DNA from: JAGNRR01 sp965230665
GTDB lineage: Bacteria; Bacteroidota; Bacteroidia; Chitinophagales; Chitinophagaceae
Assembly: GCA_965230665.1 (NCBI GenBank)
Contig: CBDDLM010000004.1
Span: 1,798,001-1,862,000, forward strand
DNA: 64,000 nt
Direction of reading: 5' to 3'
Shown in pieces: positions 42,058 through 50,966 of this stretch (its first letter is position 1; the number at the start of each line of letters is the position of its first letter). The translations under genes and the position numbers were made by a program. The notes under the pieces are model-generated. The model saw only the letters and a program-made list of their open reading frames with translations. It was not told the DNA's origin and searched no databases.

Positions 42058-42696
42058 TTACTTATTCAATTTAGCCAAACGCTGTTTCTTGGATTCTGAT
42101 ATATTACCAGTTTCGGCATATACTTTTAAGTCGTTGGCAACTTGTGGTAAGAGCTTCATAAGGTTCTTTTTCATGATGCCACCCATAAGGCTACCCATGA
42201 ATCTTTTCATTTCCATATTGGCAGACATTCTAATTTTAGAAGCGTGCTCACTCACTCGAATAATCTCCCATCGATTGGAAGCCTTGGTCACAAAACCAGG
42301 CATGCCTTTCGTTACCTCATAGGTTAATGTTTTGTTCTTTGCATCGAATTCTGTTAGTCGCTCTTGCAGTTTATTAAAACCTTTGGCATTGACTTCACAG
42401 CCACGAATACTACAACTGGCTCCTTCAAAGTCGGGTGTACCGCTTCCTACTGAATGATCTACTGAAGTGGCCCATTTTCCTACATGGGCAAAGTCATTTC
42501 CTACAATACCCCACAGCTTTTCAGCGGATACATGAATGGTTTCTGATTCGTACGGAATGTGTAATGTTTTCATCTTTTTTTGTTTACTAGGTGAGTTAAT
42601 TGTTTTAAATGAGAAGAGCGGTAAGGACATAATAGCAATGAGCAGCATGAACTTGGAAGCCACCCTAGAGTTTTGGAAAATTGATTTCTGTTTCAT
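42058..42696 (-). CDS. SRPBCC-fold protein (polyketide-cyclase-like) with N-terminal hydrophobic segment
   Basis: The 212-residue product has a hydrophobic N-terminus (about 17-32) that may be a signal peptide, then an SRPBCC domain from about residue 42 ('ETIHVSAEKLWGIVGNDFAHVGKW', 'TLTYEVTKGMPGF', 'RWEIIRVSEHASKIRMSANME') and a C-terminal basic tail. A second start at the Met of 'MKTLHIPYESE' (about residue 42) would give a cytoplasmic protein of about 171 residues. The next gene upstream, an AraC regulator, reads the same way and is 56 bp away. Confidence 0.8.
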   Translation of the reverse strand: MKQKSIFQNSRVASKFMLLIAIMSLPLFSFKTINSPSKQKKMKTLHIPYESETIHVSAEKLWGIVGNDFAHVGKWATSVDHSVGSGTPDFEGASCSIRGCEVNAKGFNKLQERLTEFDAKNKTLTYEVTKGMPGFVTKASNRWEIIRVSEHASKIRMSANMEMKRFMGSLMGGIMKKNLMKLLPQVANDLKVYAETGNISESKKQRLAKLNK

Positions 42697-42752
42697 CTTG
42701 TACTTTTTTAGAATACAAAGGTGAAAAGAAGGACTAAGGATTATTTATTGAA

Positions 42753-43610
42753 TTAGTCCAATAGCTTGTTTGTTTGGCTCAAACGAAAAGCCTTAGGAGA
42801 TAAGCCAGTTACTTTATGAAAGGTATGAGAGAATGAACTTAACTCATTGAAGCCACAGTCAAATGCAATATCCGAAATTCGGAGATCAGTAGTTAAGAGT
42901 AGTTCTTTCGCTTTTTCAATGCGTTTTTCGCGAATGTATGTGGCTGGCGAAGTAGCATAAATCTCTTTGAAAGCTCTCTTAAAACTAGAGAGACTCTTAT
43001 TGCAGAGAAAGGCTAATTGCTCAATGTTCAAATCATTAAATAAGTTATTAGCAATCGTTGCTTGGAATCCGTGTTGTTTTGGGGCAGTGAATAGTTCAGA
43101 GAAGAATTCTAGCACTGAGGTTTGATTATCGGTTTTTAGCAAAAGCAAAACAAGCTCTTTGATTTTTACCTCTGCTAGATGGGCATCCATTAATGAAGGA
43201 TTCTCGAAGTAGGGTAGTAGGTTTTGAATATAGTGTTCGATAAATGTGTCAGGTGACATTTTGGTCACATTCTTCTTTGTAGCTTCTTGTTTTATAAAGT
43301 CCGGAATTTCATTATTATATATTTTTCTAATGTAGTCCGGATGAAAATATACTGCTACTGCCTTGCAATAGTCAAAGCCATCTGGGTTCAAGAATTGGGA
43401 CACATATTGTCCGCAACGTTTGATCATGGCTTCTGATTTGGCCACTTTAGTCGCGCCCGTTTGTTCAATAACGATATTCGTGCCATTGAGCATATACATA
43501 AAGCAAGCCCGGTCTTCCAACTCACCAGCATGAGAGGAATTAGCAGGCATAGCAGCACGTTCAAAAAGTACATGACCATCGATTTCGATAGCACTATGTT
43601 CTAACATCAT
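42753..43610 (-). CDS. AraC-family regulator
   Basis: The 285-residue protein has an N-terminal sensing region with several Cys ('ACFMYMLNG', 'KRCGQYVSQ', 'FDYCKAVAVYFHPDY') and a C-terminal double HTH (about 185-280, 'LNIEQLAFLCNKSLSSFKRAFKEIYATSPATYI' and 'RISDIAFDCGFNELSSFSHTFHKVTGLSPKAFR' in outline). It precedes the SRPBCC gene on the same strand and probably controls it. Effector unknown. Confidence 0.92.
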   Translation of the reverse strand: MMLEHSAIEIDGHVLFERAAMPANSSHAGELEDRACFMYMLNGTNIVIEQTGATKVAKSEAMIKRCGQYVSQFLNPDGFDYCKAVAVYFHPDYIRKIYNNEIPDFIKQEATKKNVTKMSPDTFIEHYIQNLLPYFENPSLMDAHLAEVKIKELVLLLLKTDNQTSVLEFFSELFTAPKQHGFQATIANNLFNDLNIEQLAFLCNKSLSSFKRAFKEIYATSPATYIREKRIEKAKELLLTTDLRISDIAFDCGFNELSSFSHTFHKVTGLSPKAFRLSQTNKLLD

Positions 43611-43676
43611 GCTACAAAATAAGAAAGGAACAGGTTAAGAAACTTGTTTATTTAGTCCAAATAAGTCAGGTTATGA

Positions 43677-44771
43677 CTACATCAAGACACCGTCTTTGGC
43701 TTCGATTCCAGGTGGCAGGTCAGTTTCACCCAGCATTTCTCTGAGGTCTATTTCAATAGTCCTGCACAGTGCTAACATAGGGATATCATTTCCTAATCCT
43801 TCAAAAGGATTTTCGGAATAATCTCCAATGAGCTCCATGAAGATAAAAACCCAGCCAACTAAGACGGAGAATGGAATGGATAACCAGGCGCCCCAGCTTG
43901 TAAGTTCATGAAATACACTTACCATGGAAAAGGGTAAAAGAAAAATGAACACACCAATAAAAATGATACTACCATTTCCGTACTGTCGAGGTAAGGGAAA
44001 TTTTTTGATTCGTTCACACTTTCCTTGATGTGTATAGAATTCGTTCAAAACATTTTGTAACTCCATATGTCGGAAGTCTTCGATGATACCCTTTTCACGC
44101 ATTTTTTTCATATCCCTAGACTGTGCGTTTATAATCTGCGTAGCGGTATTTTTTGCATTAACTAATTCTTCTACTTCATCAGCAGGGAGATAATGTTTCA
44201 GCTCAATATTTGTAGTTTCATCATTAAACAAACCAACACCCCAACTTTGCAATCTAGACTCTGTAGTACGTCTCACCAACCTATTCTGACTAATATGTTC
44301 CCAGGGAGTTGGGATTAAAAGTTGACTTCTCAGAGCATATAACCATCCAATGTGACGATAGACCAATCTCTTATGATAGGCTTTTACATCTTCTTCCGTT
44401 ATACCCTCTTGAGCAAACTGTGTGGTAGCAAAATTAATAACAGTAGTACTCCACATTCTGCTGCTATTTACAATAGCACCCCATATTTTTCTGGCTTCCC
44501 ATAATCGGTCATAGGCACTATTATTTTTAAAACCAACATAGAAAGCCACAGCTGTACCTATTACTGAAACAGGTAACCAAGGGATACCAAATTTGTCATT
44601 CCCTTGAACCTCATGTACAAGTTCAATAAGGCTGGTGGCTATAATGGCCCATAAGGTAAGCCATACAATATGGTGACCCGTGAACCGCATGATACCTTTT
44701 AATGTAAAGTTCTTCTGTACAAACATGTCGTAAAAATAGTATAAAGAAGTAAGTCGGAAATTATTTATCAT
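43677..44771 (-). CDS. Bestrophin-family anion channel
   Basis: From ATG 44771 the 364-residue protein shows the bestrophin/UPF0187 pattern: membrane helices near 35-55 and 65-85, 'FYVGFKNNSAYDRLWEARKIWGAIVNSSR' (about 75-103), two later helices (about 265-320) and 'ELIGDYSENPFEGLGNDIPMLALCRTIEIDLREMLGE' in outline. It should form a pentameric anion channel in the inner membrane. A start nine codons upstream is possible. It is divergent from the hexosaminidase gene with a 44-bp gap. Confidence 0.92.
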   Translation of the reverse strand: MINNFRLTSLYYFYDMFVQKNFTLKGIMRFTGHHIVWLTLWAIIATSLIELVHEVQGNDKFGIPWLPVSVIGTAVAFYVGFKNNSAYDRLWEARKIWGAIVNSSRMWSTTVINFATTQFAQEGITEEDVKAYHKRLVYRHIGWLYALRSQLLIPTPWEHISQNRLVRRTTESRLQSWGVGLFNDETTNIELKHYLPADEVEELVNAKNTATQIINAQSRDMKKMREKGIIEDFRHMELQNVLNEFYTHQGKCERIKKFPLPRQYGNGSIIFIGVFIFLLPFSMVSVFHELTSWGAWLSIPFSVLVGWVFIFMELIGDYSENPFEGLGNDIPMLALCRTIEIDLREMLGETDLPPGIEAKDGVLM

Positions 44772-44815
44772 CAAGATTCCACAAATACTTCGTTTCAAAT
44801 GAACTATTTTAGGGT

Positions 44816-47032
44816 GTGCATTTCAGAATAATCTTTTTTCTTATTTTTTTATGCGGTCAAGCGTTTGGTCAGGGTGCAATTCCTAAGCCTCAGAATACAC
44901 TCCTTCAGGACGGAAGCGTTGATCTAAAATATAGAATGGTCTCATTTCATATGAAGGGGCGACAAAATAGTTTTTTGGCTGACTATTTGAGTAGGGTTGT
45001 GCTTCAAGGTTGTGGTGTTCATAAGAATTCGAACCATCGACCGATTTACGTGATTCTCGATATTACAAATGAATCCAACGAGCACTATGCATTACGTATT
45101 GGTAAGGATACGATTTCAATTACAGGAGGGGACCAAGGAGCATTTTACGGTTTGCAATCGTTGAATCAACTCGTATTTCAATCTAATGGCAAACTTCAAT
45201 ACCAAACTATTATAGATTCACCAAGATTCAAGTGGCGTGGAATGCATTTAGATGTTAGTCGTCATTTTTTCTCGGTGGATTTTATAAAGAAGTATATTGA
45301 TATACTCGCTCTACATAAAATGAATACGTTTCATTGGCATTTGACTGATGACCAAGGATGGCGTATAGAGATCAAGAAATATCCAAAGCTTACTCAAATT
45401 GGAAGTAGACGTAAGGAAACAATTATAGATAAGAACTTTGATCCTTACATTGGAGATGGCAAACCTTATAGTGGCTTCTATACCCAAGAAGAAATTCGTG
45501 AAGTAGTAGCTTATGCTAATGAACGATTTGTAACAATTATTCCAGAAATTGAGATGCCTGGGCATGCGGTAGCAGCACTAAGCGCTTATCCAGAATATAG
45601 TTGTAGACAATCTCCCTTGGAAACACTAACAAAATGGGGTATTAGTGATGACATTTATTGCAGTAAGGATGAAACATTTGAGTTTCTTTTTGATATACTT
45701 GATGAGGTACTAGAACTATTTCCTGGTGAATACATTCACATAGGAGGTGATGAAGCTCCTAAAACTCGTTGGAAGGAGTGCAAGCATTGTCAAGCCAATA
45801 TCAAGAAACATGCTTTAAAAGATGAACATGAATTACAGTCTTACTTCATTGGTCGAATAGATTCTTTTTTAACATCAAAGGGGAGAAAGACGATAGGTTG
45901 GGATGAAATATTAGAAGGTGGTTTAGCTAAGAATGCAGCCGTTATGAGTTGGCGGGGAGAAAAGGGGGGTATAGCCGCAGCCAGTCAAAAACATCATGTC
46001 GTTATGAGTCCAGGAAGTCATTGCTACTTTGATCATTATCAAGGAGACAAAAAAGTAGAACCACTTGCCATTGGAGGTTATACGCCTTTAAAGAAAGTGT
46101 ACAGTTATCATCCAATTCCTAAAGAATTAGAAGAAGCGTATCACCCATTTGTTTTAGGTGCGCAGGGTAATGTTTGGACGGAGTATATGGAAACACCTGA
46201 GCATGTTATGTATATGGCGTTGCCTAGATTGTGTGCTCTGAGCGAAGTATTGTGGTCAGGACCTAACAAGAGTTCATACACTGAATTTACAGGCCGCTTA
46301 ATTCCACATTTTAATTTATTGGATACGCTAGGCTTTAATTATTCTAAGGCATTATTTAATATTGAAGCGAAAACTATTACAAAGAACGGCTCAATGTATA
46401 TTGCGCTCGAATCTGACTTTCCAGAATATGAGATTAGATATACTACAAATGGAGAAGAGCCTCAGGCGGGTTCTGCCCTTTATAAAAATCTCATACTCAT
46501 TAACAAGAGTATGGAGTTAAAAGCACGACTATTCAAGGAAGGCAAGGCTAAAGGGAATGTATTCTCACAAAAATATAAGTATCATTTGGCTGTTGGAAAG
46601 AAGATTAAATTGGATTTTGAACCGAGTGAACATTATAATACTGGAGGCGGCAGGACATTGATAAACGGAATAGTAGGAAGTTTACCTTGGAGTGGAAACG
46701 AATGGTTAGGTTGGCGCGGTAAACGTCTACAAACGATTATAGATTTGGGCGAAGAAACAAATATTAATCAAGTAACAATTTCATTTTTGAATGCACCAGA
46801 AAGTTGGATTCATTTACCGCAGAAAGTTATTTTGAATAAATGGGTAAAAGATAAAGTGGAATTGGATGCTTATCGTTTAAATCTTACAGGAAATACGTAT
46901 TCTGCTTCTAATCTAAATATCAAAGCACGTTATTTAAGAATTAAAGCAGAGCCTTTAGATGTTATTCCAGAGGGAAATCCTGGTTCGAGTCAAACTCCTT
47001 GGCTTTTTTGTAGCGAAATAATAATTGAATAA
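44816..47032 (+). CDS. Beta-N-acetylhexosaminidase (GH20)
   Basis: This exported enzyme removes terminal GlcNAc or GalNAc. The 738-residue protein has a signal peptide (1-19), a GH20b N-domain (about 25-135), the GH20 barrel (about 140-490) with 'RGMHLDVSRHFFSVDFIKKYID', 'WHLTDDQGWRIEIK' and the catalytic D312-E313 in 'HIGGDEAPK', then a chitobiase-type C-terminal segment (about 515-590) and an F5/8-type C domain (about 600-738). Start is GTG 44816, 3 bases after a TATTTTAG box. It is the first gene of a glycan locus with glycosylasparaginase one base downstream. Confidence 0.94.
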   Translation: MHFRIIFFLIFLCGQAFGQGAIPKPQNTLLQDGSVDLKYRMVSFHMKGRQNSFLADYLSRVVLQGCGVHKNSNHRPIYVILDITNESNEHYALRIGKDTISITGGDQGAFYGLQSLNQLVFQSNGKLQYQTIIDSPRFKWRGMHLDVSRHFFSVDFIKKYIDILALHKMNTFHWHLTDDQGWRIEIKKYPKLTQIGSRRKETIIDKNFDPYIGDGKPYSGFYTQEEIREVVAYANERFVTIIPEIEMPGHAVAALSAYPEYSCRQSPLETLTKWGISDDIYCSKDETFEFLFDILDEVLELFPGEYIHIGGDEAPKTRWKECKHCQANIKKHALKDEHELQSYFIGRIDSFLTSKGRKTIGWDEILEGGLAKNAAVMSWRGEKGGIAAASQKHHVVMSPGSHCYFDHYQGDKKVEPLAIGGYTPLKKVYSYHPIPKELEEAYHPFVLGAQGNVWTEYMETPEHVMYMALPRLCALSEVLWSGPNKSSYTEFTGRLIPHFNLLDTLGFNYSKALFNIEAKTITKNGSMYIALESDFPEYEIRYTTNGEEPQAGSALYKNLILINKSMELKARLFKEGKAKGNVFSQKYKYHLAVGKKIKLDFEPSEHYNTGGGRTLINGIVGSLPWSGNEWLGWRGKRLQTIIDLGEETNINQVTISFLNAPESWIHLPQKVILNKWVKDKVELDAYRLNLTGNTYSASNLNIKARYLRIKAEPLDVIPEGNPGSSQTPWLFCSEIIIE

Positions 47033-47033
47033 A

Positions 47034-48059
47034 ATGAATAGAAGAGAACTAATTAAAACAATGGGGCTGGGCGGATTGTTTTTGGCAACAAACAAATTAG
47101 GTTTGGCTCATAGCATGCGTGGTACCAAACCGATTGTATTGAGTACATGGTATGGCCAATCGCAAGTAGCTAATGCGGTTGCATGGAAGGTATTACAATC
47201 AAAAGGGGATGCTTTGGATGCTGTAGAGCAAGGTGTAATGACCATGGAAAACGATTGGGGAAATTGTTGTGTAGGATTAGGTGGTAATCCAGATCGTGAT
47301 GGTTATGTAACCTTGGATGCTAGTATAATGAATCATCGAAGTGAGTGTGGTAGTGTGGCTTTTCTTGAAAATATCAAAAATCCAATTCGGGTAGCTCGTA
47401 CGGTTATGGAAAAATCGCCGCATGTGATGTTAGTTGGTGAGGGTGCACAGCAATTTGCCCTAAATCATGGATTTCAAAAAGTAGCACCTGGACTAAGTAA
47501 TCACGCTCAAAAGGCGTATACACAATGGTTGGAAAAGAGCGAGTACAAACCTATCATGAATATTGAAAAAGAACGCTATGAAAGCCCGACAGTCCCCAGA
47601 AAGTTTGAACATGGAGAGTGGAATCATGATACAATTGGTATGATTGCTATAGATGCCAATGGAAACTTAAGTGGTGCCTGCACGACTAGCGGTATGGGTT
47701 TTAAAATACGAGGACGAGTGGGAGATTCGCCGATTATAGGTGCGGGTTTATATGTAGATAATGAAGTAGGCGCTGCAACGGCCACCGGTCATGGTGAAGA
47801 GGTAATTCGTATCAGTGGAAGTTTTTTGGTTGTAGAATTTATGCGGCAAGGCTATAGTCCTGAAATAGCTTGTAAGAAAGCTGTTGAGCGTATTATGAAA
47901 AAAACACCTCGAAAGCCTAGTGAAATTCAAGTTGGATTTATAGCCATCAATAAAAAAGGTGAACATGGCGCTTATGCCATTAATAAAGGCTTCGATTTTG
48001 GTGTTACCTCGAAATACCATAATTGTAAAAAGACCCTAGCTCAACACATTGTGAAATGA
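47034..48059 (+). CDS. Glycosylasparaginase (N4-(beta-N-acetylglucosaminyl)-L-asparaginase)
   Basis: This Ntn-hydrolase cuts GlcNAc from Asn, the last step of N-glycan breakdown. From ATG 47034 the 341-residue precursor has a Tat-like signal (NRRELIKTMGLGGLFLA), the alpha chain, and the autocleavage site with catalytic T200 in 'HDTIGM'. The beta chain has 'GACTTSGMGFKIRGRVGDSPIIGAG' and 'ATGHGEEVIR'. It begins one base after the hexosaminidase ends and overlaps cutC by 4 bp. The TTG at 47025 is rejected as start. Confidence 0.93.
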   Translation: MNRRELIKTMGLGGLFLATNKLGLAHSMRGTKPIVLSTWYGQSQVANAVAWKVLQSKGDALDAVEQGVMTMENDWGNCCVGLGGNPDRDGYVTLDASIMNHRSECGSVAFLENIKNPIRVARTVMEKSPHVMLVGEGAQQFALNHGFQKVAPGLSNHAQKAYTQWLEKSEYKPIMNIEKERYESPTVPRKFEHGEWNHDTIGMIAIDANGNLSGACTTSGMGFKIRGRVGDSPIIGAGLYVDNEVGAATATGHGEEVIRISGSFLVVEFMRQGYSPEIACKKAVERIMKKTPRKPSEIQVGFIAINKKGEHGAYAINKGFDFGVTSKYHNCKKTLAQHIVK

Positions 48060-48760
48060 TAGTAGAAATAGCTTGTAATAATTATATCTCTTGCCAAAAC
48101 GCTGAAAAGGCAGGTGTACATCGCATAGAACTCTTTGAGAACTTAGGCGAAGGGGGATGTACTCCTTCGTATGGGATGATTAAGAAAGTGAAACAAAACA
48201 TTTCACTTCCTGTTTATGTGATGATACGACCTCGCGGTGGAGGTTTTGTTTACAGCAAAGAAGAACAGGATATTATGCATGAAGATATTCTTATGTGCAG
48301 GCAGTTAGGAGTCGACGGTATTGTCTTTGGTGTATTACATCAAGAAGGGGGAGTCCATCTGGAGGCTTGTGCTGATTTGTTGCAAACGTGGGGAAGTCAC
48401 AAGGCTACTTTTCACAGAGCATTGGATCGAACTATAGACATTGAAAAATCTATTAGGGATATCATTAATCTGGGTTTTGAACGTGTGCTTACGAGTGGTG
48501 GTCATAAGAATGTGGCAGCAGGTAAAGAGGTTATTAAAAATTTGCAAGAACAATACGGACAGGAGATTATCATTATGCCAGGAGCAGGTGTTACACCAAA
48601 AAATGCCAAAGAGCTTTCTGGCTATTGTGGTACACACGAGATTCATGCCACTTGTAAAATGTCAATGTCGAATGAAGTAAAGAGCAACGAAAACTTTGAT
48701 GATGGTTTTACAATAAGTAGTGATGCCATAATCCATGAACTAGTCAGTGCGTTCGATTGA
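48056..48760 (+). CDS. cutC: CutC-family protein
   Basis: The 234-residue TIM-barrel protein has all CutC marks: 'EIACNNYISCQNAEKAGVHRIELFENLGEGGCTPSYGMI' in outline, 'VMIRPRGGGFVYS', 'THRALDRT'-like 'FHRALDRT' and 'VLTSGGHKN'. It was first named for copper tolerance in E. coli, but that link is contested, and the true reaction is not established. Here it is translationally coupled (4-bp overlap) to glycosylasparaginase, not to the copper genes at 52-62 kb, which argues for a role in glycan or amino-sugar use. It overlaps the convergent GH5 gene by 21 bp. Confidence 0.93.
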   Translation: MIVEIACNNYISCQNAEKAGVHRIELFENLGEGGCTPSYGMIKKVKQNISLPVYVMIRPRGGGFVYSKEEQDIMHEDILMCRQLGVDGIVFGVLHQEGGVHLEACADLLQTWGSHKATFHRALDRTIDIEKSIRDIINLGFERVLTSGGHKNVAAGKEVIKNLQEQYGQEIIIMPGAGVTPKNAKELSGYCGTHEIHATCKMSMSNEVKSNENFDDGFTISSDAIIHELVSAFD

Positions 48761-50011
48761 GGCCTTTGTTCGAATTAACTCCCAAGTACTACTATCGCTT
48801 TTAAAAACGGAGTATAAACCTTGTTCCTCCTGAGGTGGGTCTGCGCTATAAGGCATACCTTTTTGCATAAAGCCTTTGAGGTTATAGTTTGAAGGCAAGC
48901 CAGCAAACCCCCAGAAGTTATAACCACTTATATTGTTTGTGTTACCAGTATTAAATACGAATTCGTAATATTTATCTCTATTGGTTGTACTCGTATCTGG
49001 AGAAAAAGAGTTTCCATCACGGTGCAAACCAAATTCTTCAATAACTAAGGGTTTATTGAATTGTTGAGCTAAGCGTGCATGTTGCTCAATATAGTTTTTT
49101 GTTTTAACCAAGGTACTGTCTGACACCGAAGCATCGCTAGCACCATTGTACCATTGCCAAGTCTTAGGCCAAAGGTGTAATGTAGCGTAATCTATATTTT
49201 TATTTTCATGAATGCTTTTATAAATGGCTTCACTATAAAAAGTACTAATCACACCTTCCGTACCAATAGTCACAAGATGATTTCGATCCAAGGATTTGAT
49301 GAATGCGGCTGTTTCATAAACCCAGTTTTTGTAAGCTTCAATTGAACTATTATCCATAGGGCGTGGTTCATTGGCCAGTTCCCAACTCATAATGGTTTCA
49401 TCATTGGCATAGGCTACACCATTTATAGAGTTTGTTCGGCTAACTACTTTTTCAATCCAGGCATTACTCCATGCTAGGCAAGAATCACAAGAGTAAAATT
49501 GAGAAATATAGCCGCAATAGTTATCCCAATCCCAGATATCCGTTTTGGGTAGTGGTGGATTTTCATTACCAGCCCATTCTAAATACTGTCCGAAACCGCC
49601 GCTCCATTCCCAGTTGTTATTTAGCACAAATACTATTTTCATATTGCGTTTCGCCGCTTCAATTAGGAAATAATCAAACCCTACTAAAAGGTCTTCATTA
49701 TATTGTCTAGGTTTTTCTTGCAGGCTTGGGAAAATACGGTAGGTATAACTGCTATCTCCCTCACCGCAAATAAATACACGCAGATTGGATATATATTGGC
49801 TCTGTAAAAAATCTAGTTCCTCTATTAAACGAGTCGTATCACTTGAACCAATATAACCGCCATACCAATAGTTGCAACCAGTATAATAGTATTCTTGGTC
49901 AGAATATTCGAAACTTGTTCCATTTACTTTCACAAAATCCTGTTGTTCTTGGCAAGAAATCAATGCGCTTAGCATTGTAGCAAATAGAAATACGTTTATA
50001 GAAGACTTCAT
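48740..50011 (-). CDS. GH5-family glycoside hydrolase lipoprotein, endo-beta-mannanase-like
   Basis: From ATG 50011 the 423-residue protein has a lipoprotein signal (..MLSALISC). A GH5 barrel of the mannanase (GH5_7) kind follows: 'YYYTGCNYWYGGYIGS' at the start, acid/base Glu in 'WELANEPRP' (about 215), 'YATLHLWPKTWQWY', and the nucleophile Glu in 'PLVIEEFGL' (about 325). It may act on mannose-containing chains such as N-glycan cores or mannan. It converges on cutC and is divergent from DUF72. Confidence 0.87.
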   Translation of the reverse strand: MKSSINVFLFATMLSALISCQEQQDFVKVNGTSFEYSDQEYYYTGCNYWYGGYIGSSDTTRLIEELDFLQSQYISNLRVFICGEGDSSYTYRIFPSLQEKPRQYNEDLLVGFDYFLIEAAKRNMKIVFVLNNNWEWSGGFGQYLEWAGNENPPLPKTDIWDWDNYCGYISQFYSCDSCLAWSNAWIEKVVSRTNSINGVAYANDETIMSWELANEPRPMDNSSIEAYKNWVYETAAFIKSLDRNHLVTIGTEGVISTFYSEAIYKSIHENKNIDYATLHLWPKTWQWYNGASDASVSDSTLVKTKNYIEQHARLAQQFNKPLVIEEFGLHRDGNSFSPDTSTTNRDKYYEFVFNTGNTNNISGYNFWGFAGLPSNYNLKGFMQKGMPYSADPPQEEQGLYSVFKSDSSTWELIRTKASIERTD

Positions 50012-50059
50012 TATTGTTGGTAAAAATAGCTTGCCTATCTTTAGCATTAAATATTCTTT

Positions 50060-50926
50060 ATGAAATTTGGGAAAGTTGATCATCCAGGAGAATTAGACCT
50101 ATCCTTACCTCGTGATGGTGCCATCACCAAGGAAATCTTGAACAAAAAAGGACAAAAAACTAAGAACGTTTCTGTAGGTTGCGCTAAATGGAATCGAGCC
50201 GATTTAAAAGGCTTTTATCCGCGCGGAACTAAGGATGAACTAGGTTATTACTCCACCCAGTTTAATGCGATAGAACTCAACGCAACATTCTATAGAATTT
50301 TTGCACCCAGTGTGGTGGAAGGATGGTATAACAAGACGCCAAACCATTTTAAATTTTATCCTAAAATTCCGCAGGTCATCAGTCAGTTCAAACGATTAAA
50401 AAACTGTGATAATGAACTTGCTGAGTATTTAGATTCTATTGCTTACCTACAGGAAAAACTTGGGATGGTTTTTTTGCAAATGCATCCTTTCTTCTCTTAT
50501 AAAGACTTTCACTCCCTGCAAAGTTTTATTGAGCAATGGCCTCAAGGAATTCCATTAGCCGTTGAGGTAAGACATAAGGATTGGTATGAAGACAAGGTTG
50601 TCAATAATGAACTTTTAAGCTTACTAAAGCAATATAACATTACCCATATCATTACAGATACCGCTGGTCGAAGAGATTTAGTGCATATGCAGCTGACAAC
50701 ACCAAAAACATTTATACGCTATACGGGAGCTAATCATGAAAGCGATTATACCCGACTAGATGATTGGTTGAAGAGAATTAAGAAATGGTCAGATGCGGGT
50801 TTGGAAGATCTGAATTTTTTCGTGCATCAGAATGTAGAAAAAGAATCTCCCTTACTTTCTGCCTACTTTATAGAGAAACTGAATAAAACGTTCGACTTAT
50901 CCATTCACGTCCCTCAGACATTATAG
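50060..50926 (+). CDS. DUF72 (YecE-like) protein
   Basis: The 288-residue protein fits DUF72: 'SVGCAKWNRADLKGFYPRGTKDELGYYSTQFNAIELNATFYRI' in outline, 'FKFYPKIPQVISQFKRL', 'PLAVEVRHKDWYED' and 'FIRYTGANHESDYTRLDDW'. It is a TIM-barrel family of unknown reaction, found widely. It has no signal peptide. It is divergent from the GH5 gene by 48 bp and is followed after 40 bp by kbl with its own promoter. Confidence 0.9.
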   Translation: MKFGKVDHPGELDLSLPRDGAITKEILNKKGQKTKNVSVGCAKWNRADLKGFYPRGTKDELGYYSTQFNAIELNATFYRIFAPSVVEGWYNKTPNHFKFYPKIPQVISQFKRLKNCDNELAEYLDSIAYLQEKLGMVFLQMHPFFSYKDFHSLQSFIEQWPQGIPLAVEVRHKDWYEDKVVNNELLSLLKQYNITHIITDTAGRRDLVHMQLTTPKTFIRYTGANHESDYTRLDDWLKRIKKWSDAGLEDLNFFVHQNVEKESPLLSAYFIEKLNKTFDLSIHVPQTL

Positions 50927-50938
50927 GCTTGAATGAAT

Positions 50939-50946
50939 TACTTTTG
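50939..50946 (+). promoter_or_regulatory. -7 promoter box TActTTTG of kbl
   Basis: Full TAnnTTTG match followed by C, 20 bases before the kbl ATG at 50967. Confidence 0.55.
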
Positions 50947-50966
50947 CGGTTCTAAAGAATTATTGT

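Noticed and set aside
41756..42322. 188-codon forward ORF across the MATE gene end and the SRPBCC gene
   Set aside because: It is in another frame of the MATE gene and then antisense to a well-supported SRPBCC gene; no domain is visible.
48056..48760. cutC as part of the copper-type cluster
   Set aside because: It is coupled to glycosylasparaginase, on the far side of DUF72, kbl and a strong terminator from the copper-type genes.
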